From Methylocapsa aurea (lineage in GTDB: Bacteria; Pseudomonadota; Alphaproteobacteria; Rhizobiales; Beijerinckiaceae): 43,717 nucleotides of DNA. Made by a program: the position numbers and the translations under genes. A model generated the notes under the pieces. That model made no database searches, was not told where the DNA came from, and saw nothing but the letters and a program-made list of their open reading frames with translations. The stretch spans positions 1 through 43,717 of the forward strand of contig NZ_JQKO01000023.1 in the NCBI RefSeq assembly GCF_000746085.1, in the 5' to 3' direction. Of the stretch, positions 16,969 through 26,164 are shown one piece after another; within the stretch, counting starts at the first letter, position 1; each line of letters opens with the position of its first letter.

Positions 16969-17667
16969 CTAATCCGGCTCGCGCAAACGATAGCCGACTC
17001 CGGTCTCGGTAAGAATATGACGAGGTCTTTCCGGGTCCGATTCGATCTTCTGGCGCAAGGCGCGAATGTAGATGCGCAGATATTGCACATCCGCGTCGCC
17101 GCCCCAAATTTCATGCAGCATGAAGCGGTGGGTCAGGACCTTCCCCGCATGCGCCGCCATGAGGCGCAAGACCTCATATTCGCGCGGCGAAAACTTGACC
17201 TCCTTACCGCGCACGGTGACGATGCGCCGGACGAGATCAATGCAAAGATCGCCGGCGCGGAACAAGGGCTTTTCGCCCTCCTGTTGCAACCGGTGCCGCT
17301 GCGCCATCCGGATGCGCGCCAAAAGCTCATCAACGCCAAAAGGCTTCGTCACATAATCATCGGCGCCGAGGTCGAGCGCCGCCACTTTGGCGCTTTCGTT
17401 TTCCCGGCTCGATAGGATGATGATCGGCAAGGCCTCGTTCGCGGCCCTGATGGTTTTGATGACCTCGAGGCCATCCACATCGGGCAACCCAAGGTCGAGG
17501 ACGAGAAGATCGGCGGCGTGGCGGCGGACCATGTCGAGAGCGGCGCCTCCGCTGGCGGCGGTCGCCACGACATAGCCTTGGCTCTCCAGGGTCGCACGCA
17601 GAAATCGCAGGATCGCGGGCTCATCGTCTACGACTAGAACGCGAAGCGGACCCGCGCGCGGCGTCAA
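16969..17667 (-). CDS. kdpE: Response regulator KdpE
   Basis: A 232-residue OmpR-type regulator. The receiver domain has acidic residues D14/D15, phosphoacceptor D58 (LLVLDLGLPD) and K108 (DDYVTKPFG). The C-terminal winged helix contains FSPREYEVLRLMAAHAGKVLT and ends YLRIYIRALRQKIE...GYRL. It activates kdp transcription when phosphorylated by KdpD. Its start overlaps the kdpD stop by four bases (ATGA), so translation is coupled. Confidence 0.95.
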   Translation of the reverse strand: MTPRAGPLRVLVVDDEPAILRFLRATLESQGYVVATAASGGAALDMVRRHAADLLVLDLGLPDVDGLEVIKTIRAANEALPIIILSSRENESAKVAALDLGADDYVTKPFGVDELLARIRMAQRHRLQQEGEKPLFRAGDLCIDLVRRIVTVRGKEVKFSPREYEVLRLMAAHAGKVLTHRFMLHEIWGGDADVQYLRIYIRALRQKIESDPERPRHILTETGVGYRLREPD

Positions 17668-20372
17668 GACAAGGCCTCAGACTGCGCCCCTGGCGCGATG
17701 AGCGCCGGCAGCTTGATTGTGAAAGCCGCGCCGCGCCGGTCGATCCGATTCGCCGCCGTTATCGAGCCTCCCATCGCCTCGATGAAGCCGCGGCAAATCG
17801 CAAGACCAAGGCCTGTGCCGGCGCGCTGCCGGTCGGAGCGATGAACCCGGTAGAACTTATCGAAAATTCGATCGAGGTCAGCTTCGGGAATGCCCTCGCC
17901 TTCGTCCAGGACTCGAATGGCGACGCTGCCGTTCTCGCGCCGCGCTGCGATCGTGATGAGCGAATGAGGCGGGGCGTATTTCGCCGCATTGTCGAAAAGA
18001 TTGAACAGGATCTGCTCCATCAGCACCATGTCGACATCCAGCATTGGCAATCCGGCCTCGAGATCGATATCGACCTCGTGTTCGGCCAAGATCTTGCCGG
18101 CCCTTTGCAACGTCGCGCCGACGATGTCGGAGAGGTCGACCGGCCCTGATTGCGGCTTGAGCGGGCCGGATTCGAGCCGCGTCATGTCAAGAAGATTTCC
18201 GATGAAGCGATTGAGCCGCTCGGCTTCCTCCTGAATGGTGCGCAGCAGACTCTCTTGAACCGAATCGTCGAACTCCCGCCCGTGGCTGACGAGGCTCGTC
18301 GCCGAGCCGAGGATCGAGGCGAGAGGCGTGCGAAGATCATGCGAGATCGAGGTGAGCAGCGCCGAGCGCAGGCGATCGGTCTCCTCGGCGAGGCGGGCGC
18401 GATCGATGTCCTTGGCGAGGTTGACGCGATCGATCGCGACGGCGGCCTGATCGGAGAGCGCGTCGAAAAGACGTGAGTCTTCGGGCGTCAGCAAGAGCCC
18501 CGGCTTGTCGCGGTCGATCCCGACGACGCCGACGGCGCCGCGCGCCGTGCGCAAGGGCATGAAGCGGCGCTTTGCGCCCGGCAGCGTATCGGCGCCGCGT
18601 CCCGTCGCCTGATTTTTTTCAAAGCACCAGCGCGCCGCGGCGAGATCGGCTTCGTCGAGCATGTCCTCGGGAGGAAACCCCGCTTTGACGTCAAGGCGGC
18701 CCTCCTCGGGCAGAAGGAGAACGACCCGCACCTTCAGCATCAGCGCGATCTGATGCGCGGTCGCCCAAAGGAGATCGTCAAGCGTTGCGATGCCCGCGAG
18801 CTTGCGGCTGAAAAGATAGAGATCCTCGGTGATCCGCGCGCGTTGGCGCGCGGCGATCGCCTGGGCGCGGACGCGCGCCGCGAGGTTGCTCGCAATGATG
18901 GCGACGACCGCGAAGAAGAACAACGCGACGACATTTTCCGGGTCGGCGATCGTGAATGTGTAGAGCGGCGGCAGGAAAAAGAAATTATAGGCGAGCACGC
19001 TGACGAGACAAGCGAGCAGCGAGGCCCATAGTCCAAAACTCACAGCGCTCGCCAGGACCGCAATCAGAAAGGCCTGCGAAACATTCGAGACGCCATTTTG
19101 CCGGAGCAGAATGGCGATGATGGCCGCGACGCCGACGTAGAAAAGGCTCGCGGCATAGCCTATGAAGGCGCCCGGCTTCACTTCCCTCTTGCCGGGCTCG
19201 ATCCTCGCGGGGGCGCTGAGGGCCCCGTCGGTCGGGCGTGCGATGACGTGAACGCTCGCGCCAGAGGCGACGCGGATCAGTTTCTGGGCGGCCGATTCGC
19301 CAAAAAAATCGCGCCAACGCGAATGCTCCGATTTGGCGACGATGATATGGGTGAAATTATTGGCCTGCGCATATTCGGCGACAGAGTCGGCGACATCCTG
19401 GCCCGGGATCGAGATCGCCTCCGCTCCGAGCCGTTGGGCAAGGCGCAAGCTCTGCGCGATGGCGTCCCGCTCGGCCTCGTTGGCGCGCGCGTCGGCTGGC
19501 GTCTCCACATAAATCGCCGCCCATCGCGCCTTCAGGCGATCGGCCATTCGCTTGGCGTAGCGCACGACGGCATTGCCGCTTTTCGTCGCGTCGATGAGGA
19601 CCAGCACCTGTTCGCCAGCCGGCCAGGGCCCTTCGATCGCATGCAGCCGCATGTAATCGACCATCTGCTCATCGACCCGCTGAGCGGTGCGGCGCAACGC
19701 CAGCTCTCGCAAGGCGGTCAGATTGCCCGGCGAGAAATAATGCGCAATCGCCCGCTCGGCCTGATCAGGCACATAGACCTTGCCATCATTCAGCCGCGCG
19801 ATCAGATCTTCCGGCGTCAGATCGGTCAACTCGATATCGTCGGCGCGGTCGATAATCGAATCCGGCACGGTCTCGCGGACCCGGACCCGCGTGATCCGGG
19901 CGACAACGTCGTTGAGGCTTTCGACATGCTGAATGTTGAGCGTCGTGTAGACGTCGATCCCGGCTGCGAGCAGTTCTTCGACATCCATGTAGCGCTTGGG
20001 ATGGCGGCTCTCCGGCGCATTGGTATGCGCAAGCTCATCGACCAGAACGAGACTGGGCGCGCGGACCAGAATGGCGTCAATGTTCATCTCGGCGAGGACA
20101 TGGCCTTTGTAGACGATGCTGCGGCGCGGAACGACTTCGAGACCGCGCAGCAGCGCCTCGGTCTCCTTGCGCCCATGCGTCTCGACGACGCCGACGACGA
20201 CATCAAGCCCCTCGACCTTCTTGGCCTGCGCCGTCATCAGCATTTCATAGGTCTTGCCGACGCCCGGCGCGGCGCCAAGAAAGATTTTCAGGCGGCCTTG
20301 TTCGGCGTGCTGCGCATCGCGCAGGAGAGCGTCGGGTGAAGGCCGACGTTCGGCGTTATCGCGTTTCTCCAT
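17664..20372 (-). CDS. kdpD: Osmosensitive potassium sensor histidine kinase KdpD
   Basis: A full-length 902-residue sensor. The N-terminal KdpD domain has Walker A GAAPGVGKT at 33-41 and DELAHTNAPESRH. A universal-stress-protein domain follows (about 250-370), then four clustered membrane helices (about 405-500), a GAF-like region, the HisKA domain with His678 in ISHDLRTPLASILG, and the ATPase domain (DEGEGIPEADLDRIFDKFYR, GTGLGLAICRGF). It senses low potassium or osmotic state and phosphorylates KdpE. It is separated from kdpC by 149 bases that contain an inverted repeat, unlike the tighter joints elsewhere in the cluster. Confidence 0.95.
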   Translation of the reverse strand: MEKRDNAERRPSPDALLRDAQHAEQGRLKIFLGAAPGVGKTYEMLMTAQAKKVEGLDVVVGVVETHGRKETEALLRGLEVVPRRSIVYKGHVLAEMNIDAILVRAPSLVLVDELAHTNAPESRHPKRYMDVEELLAAGIDVYTTLNIQHVESLNDVVARITRVRVRETVPDSIIDRADDIELTDLTPEDLIARLNDGKVYVPDQAERAIAHYFSPGNLTALRELALRRTAQRVDEQMVDYMRLHAIEGPWPAGEQVLVLIDATKSGNAVVRYAKRMADRLKARWAAIYVETPADARANEAERDAIAQSLRLAQRLGAEAISIPGQDVADSVAEYAQANNFTHIIVAKSEHSRWRDFFGESAAQKLIRVASGASVHVIARPTDGALSAPARIEPGKREVKPGAFIGYAASLFYVGVAAIIAILLRQNGVSNVSQAFLIAVLASAVSFGLWASLLACLVSVLAYNFFFLPPLYTFTIADPENVVALFFFAVVAIIASNLAARVRAQAIAARQRARITEDLYLFSRKLAGIATLDDLLWATAHQIALMLKVRVVLLLPEEGRLDVKAGFPPEDMLDEADLAAARWCFEKNQATGRGADTLPGAKRRFMPLRTARGAVGVVGIDRDKPGLLLTPEDSRLFDALSDQAAVAIDRVNLAKDIDRARLAEETDRLRSALLTSISHDLRTPLASILGSATSLVSHGREFDDSVQESLLRTIQEEAERLNRFIGNLLDMTRLESGPLKPQSGPVDLSDIVGATLQRAGKILAEHEVDIDLEAGLPMLDVDMVLMEQILFNLFDNAAKYAPPHSLITIAARRENGSVAIRVLDEGEGIPEADLDRIFDKFYRVHRSDRQRAGTGLGLAICRGFIEAMGGSITAANRIDRRGAAFTIKLPALIAPGAQSEALS

Positions 20373-20392
20373 GCCGGCCGGCGCTTTCGCTT

Positions 20393-20425
20393 AGAGTGCT
20401 TAGCTGGGACGATCAGAAGCACTCT
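20393..20425. repeat. Inverted repeat between kdpC and kdpD
   Basis: AGAGTGCTT at 20393-20401 and AAGCACTCT at 20417-20425 form a perfect 9-bp stem with a 15-base loop. It lies 21 bases in front of the kdpD start. It could reduce read-through from the pump genes into the sensor genes, or simply be one of the dispersed palindromes. Confidence 0.6.
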
Positions 20426-20521
20426 ATCCTTTATCGAAGAGAAAACGGCTCCAAGCGAGAACGAATTCGCGTTGAAAATACTTGGCCTTTTCTACTCATT
20501 TGTCTAGCTCAATATGTTGAG

Positions 20522-21583
20522 TCAGCCCTTCAAGCGCTTCTTGCACGCGCTCCAATAGTCCATCCATTTCAGGCCGCCATTGGAGTTGGTCGCCGCGTTG
20601 GCGCGGAATTGGTCGGAACAGGTCTTGAGGCGCGCAACGGACGGCTTCTTGTCGGCATGGGCGGAAGAAATTTCCGAGGGAAACAGAGCTTGCGCTACCG
20701 GCTCTGACGCCGCTGTCTTGGGGGGATTAGCGGATGGAGGCGCGACAGCAGGTGCAACCGGCGCATCGATCGCGGGGGCCGACGCCGCCGCCTCGGCGAC
20801 GACGGGGGCCGGCGGCGCAGGCGCGGCGACAACAGGCGAGGCATCCGCAGTCGTTGCGGGCGTCTCGAGCGCAGGCGGCGCAGCAATTGACGGCACAACA
20901 GCAGGCGCCGGAGTCGCCTCAGCTGTGGCCGAGTTTTCCTTGCTCTTACGGCTTTCGCGCGTCGGAAAGGCCTTGTCGAGCGCCAAGTTGAGTTTCAGCA
21001 CGTTGACATGCGGCTCGCCCAGAATGCCGAGCAGACGGCCGGTGGTATTGTCTTCAACAAGGCTGCGCAGCGCATCTTCCGAAAGCTTGCGCGCCTTGGC
21101 GATCCGCGGAATCTGAAACAGCGCCGCCGCCGGCGTGATGTCGGGATCAAGGCCGCTCGCGGATGTCGTGACGAGATCGACGGGAACCGGCGCGGATGGA
21201 TTTTGCGCCTTGAGCGCCTCGGATTCCTCCTTCACCCGTTCGATCAACGCCTTCGACGTCGGACCCAGATTCGATCCCGCCGAATTGCTGGCGTTATAGG
21301 GCGCAGGTATGGATTTCGTCGCATCATTGGGGTCGGCGCCGCCCGTGGCGGAGGGCCTTCCATGGAAATAGTCCTCTCGGGTGAAACTCTGCCCGATCAG
21401 CGCCGATCCGATAATGGCTCCATCTTGCCCGATCTCCAGGCTGCCATTGGCTTGATAGGGAAAAAGGCGCTGGGCCAAGCCCGTCATCGCGAGCGGATAG
21501 GCGAGCCCGGTCAGCGCGGTCATGAGGACGGTCAGCATCACCGCGGGAAACAGATGTTTGATCACTTTGGAATCCTCACGCAA
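20522..21583 (-). CDS. kdpC: Potassium-transporting ATPase KdpC with extra C-terminal domain
   Basis: 353 residues, against about 190-205 for ordinary KdpC. Residues 1-205 are a normal KdpC: one N-terminal membrane helix ([19 protein letters not shown]), [34 protein letters not shown], and [11 protein letters not shown] at the usual end. Residues 206-315 are an Ala/Pro/Val-rich linker. Residues 317-353 form a small two-Cys unit (C322, C347; [25 protein letters not shown]) resembling a short module on the C-termini of several Rhizobiales periplasmic proteins. The stop and start frames are intact, so this is a real extension. KdpC stabilises ATP binding in KdpB; the added part should lie in the periplasm. 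It overlaps kdpB by 8 bases. Confidence 0.94.
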   Translation of the reverse strand: MREDSKVIKHLFPAVMLTVLMTALTGLAYPLAMTGLAQRLFPYQANGSLEIGQDGAIIGSALIGQSFTREDYFHGRPSATGGADPNDATKSIPAPYNASNSAGSNLGPTSKALIERVKEESEALKAQNPSAPVPVDLVTTSASGLDPDITPAAALFQIPRIAKARKLSEDALRSLVEDNTTGRLLGILGEPHVNVLKLNLALDKAFPTRESRKSKENSATAEATPAPAVVPSIAAPPALETPATTADASPVVAAPAPPAPVVAEAAASAPAIDAPVAPAVAPPSANPPKTAASEPVAQALFPSEISSAHADKKPSVARLKTCSDQFRANAATNSNGGLKWMDYWSACKKRLKG

Positions 21584-23693
21584 GGCCAGCCGCGCCGACC
21601 GCGAGATCGATCAGCTTGATGCCGATAAAAGGAACGGCGAGGCCGCCGACGCCATAGATGAGCAGATTGCGCCGCAAGATCGACGCCGCCCCGACCGGAC
21701 GATAGGCGACGCCGCGCAGCGAAAGGGGAATGAGCGCGACAATGATCAAGGCGTTGAAAATGATCGCCGAAAGAATCGCGCTTTGCGGCGTGGCGAGATT
21801 CATGATGTTGAGGCTTTGGAGCTGCGGGTAGAAGGCGACGAACATCGCCGGAAGAATCGCGAAATATTTCGCGACGTCATTGGCGATCGAGAAGGTGGTC
21901 AGCGCGCCGCGCGTCATCAGCAACTGCTTGCCGATTTCGACGATTTCGATCAGCTTCGTCGGATCGCTGTCGAGGTCGACCATGTTGCCCGCCTCCCGCG
22001 CGGCCATGGTTCCAGTGTTCATGGCGACGCCGACATCCGCCTGCGCCAAGGCCGGCGCGTCATTGGTCCCGTCGCCGCACATGGCGACAAGCTTGCCTTG
22101 CGCCTGCTCGTCCCGAATGAGTTTCAATTTGGCCTCGGGCGTCGCCTGGGCGAGGAAATCATCGACCCCGGCCTCGGCGGCGATCGCCGCCGCCGTCAAA
22201 GGATTGTCGCCGGTGATCATCACCGTCCGGATTCCCATCTGGCGCAGCGCGCCGAAGCGCTCCCTGATGCCGCCCTTGATGATGTCCTTCAGATAGATAA
22301 CCCCGAGCAGACGGCCATCCTTGGCGACCGCAAGCGGAGTCCCGCCCAGTTTCGCAATGCGATCAGCGCTTGCGTTCAGGTCGTGAACCGCCGCTTCCGA
22401 GACCAATGAGCGCGCCGCGACGGCCGCGCCCTCGGCATCGGGCGGAGGATTTGCGGCCTCCGAGCGGACGAAGGCCAGGACCGCATCCACCGCTCCCTTG
22501 CGGATCACGCTCGCGCCGGCATCGATCCCGCTCAGTCGCGTGTAGGCGCTGAAGGGGATGAATTTGGCGTTGAGTTCGCTCATGTCCCGGCCTCTGATGC
22601 CGTATTTCTCTTTGGCGAGCACGACGATCGAGCGGCCTTCCGGCGTTTCGTCGGACAGGGATGCAAGCTGAGCGGCGTCGGCAAGCTCCCGGGCCGTGAC
22701 CCCGGCGAGCGGAACGAACTCCGCCGCCTGCCGGTTGCCGAGGGTAATCGTGCCGGTCTTGTCGAGAAGCAAGGTGTCGACGTCGCCCGCCGCCTCGACA
22801 GCGCGTCCCGACATGGCGAGAACGTTGAACCGCACCAGGCGATCCATGCCGGCGATTCCGATCGCCGAGAGCAGCGCACCGATCGTCGTCGGGATCAGGG
22901 TGACGAAAAGCGCGACGAGGACGATGACCGACACTTCGCCGCCGGCGTAATTCGCAAAGCTCGGGATCGTCGCCACCGCGAAGACGAAGATCAGCGACAG
23001 GCCGGCGAGGAGAATGTTGAGCGCGATCTCATTTGGCGTCTTCTGCCGCTGCGCGCCTTCGACAAGCGCGATCATCCGATCGAGGAACGTCGATCCTTGC
23101 GCCGCGGTGATGCGGACCTTGATCCAGTCGGAAAGAACGCGCGTGCCGCCGGTCACCGCAGAGCGATCGCCGCCGCTCTCGCGAATCACCGGCGCGGATT
23201 CGCCGGTGATCGCCGATTCATCGACCGAGGCGACGCCTTCGATGATCTCGCCATCGCTTGGAATGATGTCGCCCGTTTCGACAAACACGAGATCGCCCTG
23301 TCTCAAGGCCGCCGCCGGAACCAGTTCGACGCGGTGATCCTGCGGCGACGCGAGACGCTTTGCCCGCGCATCGGTGCGCGCCTTGCGCAATGTCGCCGCC
23401 TGCGCCTTGCCGCGGCCTTCGGCCACCGCCTCGGCGAAATTAGCGAACAGCAAGGTAATCCAGAGCCAAGCGAGGATCTGGAAGCTGAATTTCAAATCTG
23501 CGCCTCCCTTGATGAGGTCGCGCAGGAACAAAATCGTCACCAGCAGGCTCACGATCTCGACGACGAACATGACCGGATTGCGGACCATGAGGCGTGGGTC
23601 GAGCTTGCGGAACGCGCCTCCGATCGCCGGCAGGATGATCGCCGGATCGAACAGGGAGCGCACAGTGCTGCGCGGATTATCTCTGGTTTCCAT
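21576..23693 (-). CDS. kdpB: Potassium-transporting ATPase ATP-binding subunit KdpB
   Basis: A 705-residue P-type ATPase subunit of normal length. The phosphorylated Asp is about residue 311 in [12 protein letters not shown]. The TGES loop ([15 protein letters not shown]), the nucleotide domain and [22 protein letters not shown] are all present. It drives high-affinity potassium uptake with KdpA, KdpC and KdpF. It starts 72 bases after the kdpA stop and overlaps kdpC by 8 bases. Confidence 0.96.
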   Translation of the reverse strand: METRDNPRSTVRSLFDPAIILPAIGGAFRKLDPRLMVRNPVMFVVEIVSLLVTILFLRDLIKGGADLKFSFQILAWLWITLLFANFAEAVAEGRGKAQAATLRKARTDARAKRLASPQDHRVELVPAAALRQGDLVFVETGDIIPSDGEIIEGVASVDESAITGESAPVIRESGGDRSAVTGGTRVLSDWIKVRITAAQGSTFLDRMIALVEGAQRQKTPNEIALNILLAGLSLIFVFAVATIPSFANYAGGEVSVIVLVALFVTLIPTTIGALLSAIGIAGMDRLVRFNVLAMSGRAVEAAGDVDTLLLDKTGTITLGNRQAAEFVPLAGVTARELADAAQLASLSDETPEGRSIVVLAKEKYGIRGRDMSELNAKFIPFSAYTRLSGIDAGASVIRKGAVDAVLAFVRSEAANPPPDAEGAAVAARSLVSEAAVHDLNASADRIAKLGGTPLAVAKDGRLLGVIYLKDIIKGGIRERFGALRQMGIRTVMITGDNPLTAAAIAAEAGVDDFLAQATPEAKLKLIRDEQAQGKLVAMCGDGTNDAPALAQADVGVAMNTGTMAAREAGNMVDLDSDPTKLIEIVEIGKQLLMTRGALTTFSIANDVAKYFAILPAMFVAFYPQLQSLNIMNLATPQSAILSAIIFNALIIVALIPLSLRGVAYRPVGAASILRRNLLIYGVGGLAVPFIGIKLIDLAVGAAGLA

Positions 23694-23765
23694 TGGATTG
23701 ACCTTGCAATTTGCTAAAGGGCCTTGCCGGCGAACGGTTTTCCGCTTCGCCGACTCTCGCGGCGC

Positions 23766-25493
23766 TCAGAAAAGATCGCCCGCGCGCAGGGCGAGATGTT
23801 CCTCGATTGGGCCAAGCGCCAAGGCGGGAAAGAAGGTCAGGCCGCCGATGATCAGGATCACCCCGATCAACAGGCCGACGAAAAGCCCGCCGTCGGTGGG
23901 AAAGGTGCCCGCCGAAGCCGGGACGAGTTTCTTGCTGGCGAGAGACCCGGCGATCGCCAGCATCGGAACGATGAACAGGAAGCGCCCGATCCACATCGCA
24001 AGGCCGAGCGTCGTATTGTAGAAAGGCGTATTGGCGCTAATCCCGGCAAAGGCGCTGCCATTGTTGCCCGTGGCCGAGGTGTAGGCGTATAGCGCCTCGC
24101 TGAAGCCATGCGGGCCGGCGTTGGCGAGGCTCGAAAGCCCGGCCGGTAGAACGACCGCGAGCGCGGTGAAGCCGAGGATCGACAGAGGCAGGATCAAAAT
24201 CGCCAACATCGCCATTTTAACTTCCTTAGCCTCGATCTTCTTGCCGAGATATTCCGGCGTGCGGCCAACCATGAGGCCGGCGACGAAAACCGCGACAATC
24301 GCAAAGAGAAGCATGCCGTAAAGACCGGAGCCGACGCCGCCGAAGATGATCTCGCCCAGCATGATGTTGACCATCGGGATCATGCCGGCGAGCGGCAGCA
24401 GGCTGTCGTGCATCGTGTTGACGGCGCCGCAGGAGGCGTCGGTGGTGACGGTCGTGAAGAGGGACGAATTGGCGATGCCGAAACGCACCTCCTTGCCTTC
24501 CATGTTGCCGCCGGCCTGAAGCGGACCCGCGGCGGCGTCGATTGGAAGGCTGGCGAAATCCGGATTGCCTTTACTCTCGGTCCCATAGACGAAAAATGCG
24601 CCCGCCAGGAACAAAATTCCCATAACCGCGAAGATCGCCCAGCCTTGGCGCTCCTTGCCGACCATCCGACCGAAAACATTGGTGAGCGCCGCGCCGATCG
24701 AGAAGATCAGCACCATCTGGACGAAATTGGTCAAGGCGTTCGGGTTCTCGTAAGGATGCGCCGAATTGGCGTTGAAGAAGCCGCCGCCATTTGTGCCCAA
24801 CTCCTTGATGACTTCCTGCGAAGCGACCGGCCCCTGGGCGATCACCTGTTTAGCGCCTTCGAGAGTCGTCGCTTCGACGTAAGCGTTCAAATTCTGTGGC
24901 ACGCCCTGCCAAACCAGGAACAATCCAACCACAATCGACGCCGGCAAGAGCACATAGAGAACAGCGCGGGTCATATCGACCCAGAAATTGCCGATTGTTT
25001 GCACGGAGCGCCGTGCAAAACCCCTGACAAGGGCGATCGCGAGCGCTATGCCGGTCGCCGCCGAAACGAAATTATGCATGGTGAGCCCGGCCATCTGGGT
25101 CAGATAGCTCATCGTGGTCTCGGGCACGTAGGATTGCCAGTTGGTGTTGGTGACGAAGCTCACCGAAGTATTGAAGGCGAGATCGGGAGCGACCGCATCG
25201 AGTTGTTGTGGATTGAATGGCAAAACAGCTTGCAGGCGCTGCAGCGCGTAGAGGGCGAGAAAACCGGCCAGCGAAAAGGCAAGCATCGCGAGGCCATAGC
25301 CGCGCCAGCTCTGCTCTTCCTTTTCTCTGACGCCGCTGATGAAATAAAGCCCGCGCTCGATTGGACGCAACAGAATCGACAGGAAGGTGCGCTCGCCGTT
25401 GAAAACGCGTGTCATGTAATAGCCGAGCGGCTTGACCAGCAGCATAACGACCACGCAATAAAGCGCGATCTGGATGAAACCGTTAGCGGTCAT
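23766..25493 (-). CDS. kdpA: Potassium-transporting ATPase potassium-binding subunit KdpA
   Basis: A 575-residue membrane protein with about ten helices and the four pore-loop regions of the superfamily of K+ transporters, including [48 protein letters not shown] and [14 protein letters not shown]. It forms the selective pore of the Kdp pump. The ATG at 25493 has AGGAAT in front and lies 12 bases after the kdpF stop. Confidence 0.96.
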   Translation of the reverse strand: MTANGFIQIALYCVVVMLLVKPLGYYMTRVFNGERTFLSILLRPIERGLYFISGVREKEEQSWRGYGLAMLAFSLAGFLALYALQRLQAVLPFNPQQLDAVAPDLAFNTSVSFVTNTNWQSYVPETTMSYLTQMAGLTMHNFVSAATGIALAIALVRGFARRSVQTIGNFWVDMTRAVLYVLLPASIVVGLFLVWQGVPQNLNAYVEATTLEGAKQVIAQGPVASQEVIKELGTNGGGFFNANSAHPYENPNALTNFVQMVLIFSIGAALTNVFGRMVGKERQGWAIFAVMGILFLAGAFFVYGTESKGNPDFASLPIDAAAGPLQAGGNMEGKEVRFGIANSSLFTTVTTDASCGAVNTMHDSLLPLAGMIPMVNIMLGEIIFGGVGSGLYGMLLFAIVAVFVAGLMVGRTPEYLGKKIEAKEVKMAMLAILILPLSILGFTALAVVLPAGLSSLANAGPHGFSEALYAYTSATGNNGSAFAGISANTPFYNTTLGLAMWIGRFLFIVPMLAIAGSLASKKLVPASAGTFPTDGGLFVGLLIGVILIIGGLTFFPALALGPIEEHLALRAGDLF

Positions 25494-25505
25494 CGAAACT
25501 ATTCC

Positions 25506-25595
25506 TCAAAAGCGCTCGGGACGTATTAAAGCAACGACGAGATAGATCATGACGATGGCGATCGCCATCGCGCCGAGTATGTTGTCGAATGTCAT
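25506..25595 (-). CDS. kdpF: KdpF small subunit
   Basis: A 29-residue single-helix peptide, the usual size of KdpF. A hydrophobic middle (AMAIAIVMIYLVVALI) is followed by the typical ending RPERF. KdpF stabilises the KdpABC complex in the membrane. It sits directly before kdpA, its standard place. It is too short for most automatic gene finding. Confidence 0.93.
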   Translation of the reverse strand: MTFDNILGAMAIAIVMIYLVVALIRPERF

Positions 25596-25603
25596 GGCTG
25601 CCC

Positions 25604-25699
25604 TCATAAGCTGGCGCATGCGTCGAGATAGAGCGCCGTGCCGGCAAAGGCCGCCGCGCCGATCACGACGAATACAAAGTCGAGGATAACGCCTTCCAT
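25604..25699 (-). CDS. 31-residue membrane peptide ahead of kdpF
   Basis: A short frame ending 8 bases before kdpF. It has one membrane helix (LDFVFVVIGAAAFAGTALYL) and ends DACASL. AAGGA stands six bases before its ATG, a good ribosome site. Similar one-helix peptides with a C-terminal Cys precede kdpF in some proteobacterial kdp operons, as far as I recall, and have no assigned function. A much longer frame running up to 25942 has no support. Confidence 0.7.
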   Translation of the reverse strand: MEGVILDFVFVVIGAAAFAGTALYLDACASL

Positions 25700-25722
25700 C
25701 GGAAGTCCTTTCGATCCTTGCA

Positions 25723-25767
25723 GCATGATCCGCACAGGCGGACGCCGGTTTGACGATAGGATCATGC
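25723..25767. repeat. Palindromic repeat in the kdp leader
   Basis: GCATGATCC at 25723-25731 pairs with GGATCATGC at 25759-25767. The core contains GACGCCGGTTTGACGA, a relative of the AAAACCGGTTTTC core in the copy at 41622-41722. It lies 24 bases upstream of the first small kdp gene, so it would be transcribed in the leader. Confidence 0.7.
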
Positions 25768-25894
25768 GCAAATCAAAGAGATGAACCCCACCCCGTCCGA
25801 GCGTATCGGGATGCTTGCCGACGGATCGCGGGGCTCCCACGGCCTGATATCGCAAGCAGGGGATAAAGGATCGAGAGCGCTTAAATGCTTGCCG

Positions 25895-25922
25895 CATATA
25901 AGTTTCATATAGACGATGGCAA
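25895..25922 (-). promoter_or_regulatory. Candidate promoter of the kdp cluster
   Basis: Read on the minus strand, TTGCCA (25922-25917) and TATATG (25900-25895) are 16 bases apart. A 10-base direct repeat, ATGCTTGCCG on the plus strand, occurs at 25885-25894 next to the -10 box and again at 25811-25820; it could bind a regulator such as KdpE. The remainder of the 25770-26078 gap shows nothing else. Confidence 0.35.
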
Positions 25923-26078
25923 TCCGCATTGAGCTGGATCAACAGCGGCCTTGACGGCGAAGGTCAGCTGCGTGGATCAAAAGTAATAAAGCCAAAACCA
26001 ACGGCGTCTCATCACCGCCGAGCCCGCAAACATCTACAAAATCGGACGCCTGGGTTACTTTTTCCGATGGTCGCGCTC

Positions 26079-26117
26079 AAAAAAGAACCGCCCGGCCAAA
26101 GAGTTTTGGCCGGGCGG
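26079..26117 (-). terminator. Rho-independent terminator of the porin gene
   Basis: A perfect 13-bp stem (CCGCCCGGCCAAA at 26088-26100, TTTGGCCGGGCGG at 26105-26117) with a four-base loop. On the minus strand it is followed by TTCTTTTTT. It lies about 50 bases beyond the porin stop. Confidence 0.93.
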
Positions 26118-26164
26118 CTTCGTATAATCTCGAGGGAAACTCCGCGCCTTAACGGAATTATTCT

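Noticed and set aside
19098-20339. 413-codon open frame antisense to kdpD
   Set aside because: KdpD reads through the same bases with all its motifs; the antisense product is Arg/Asp/Gly-rich noise.
24408-25529. 373-codon open frame antisense to kdpA
   Set aside because: kdpA is unmistakable on the other strand, and kdpF also overlaps the end of this frame.
25604-25942. 112-residue version of the gene ahead of kdpF
   Set aside because: Only the last 31 residues have a ribosome site and a sensible membrane helix; the longer part crosses the palindrome and the candidate promoter.
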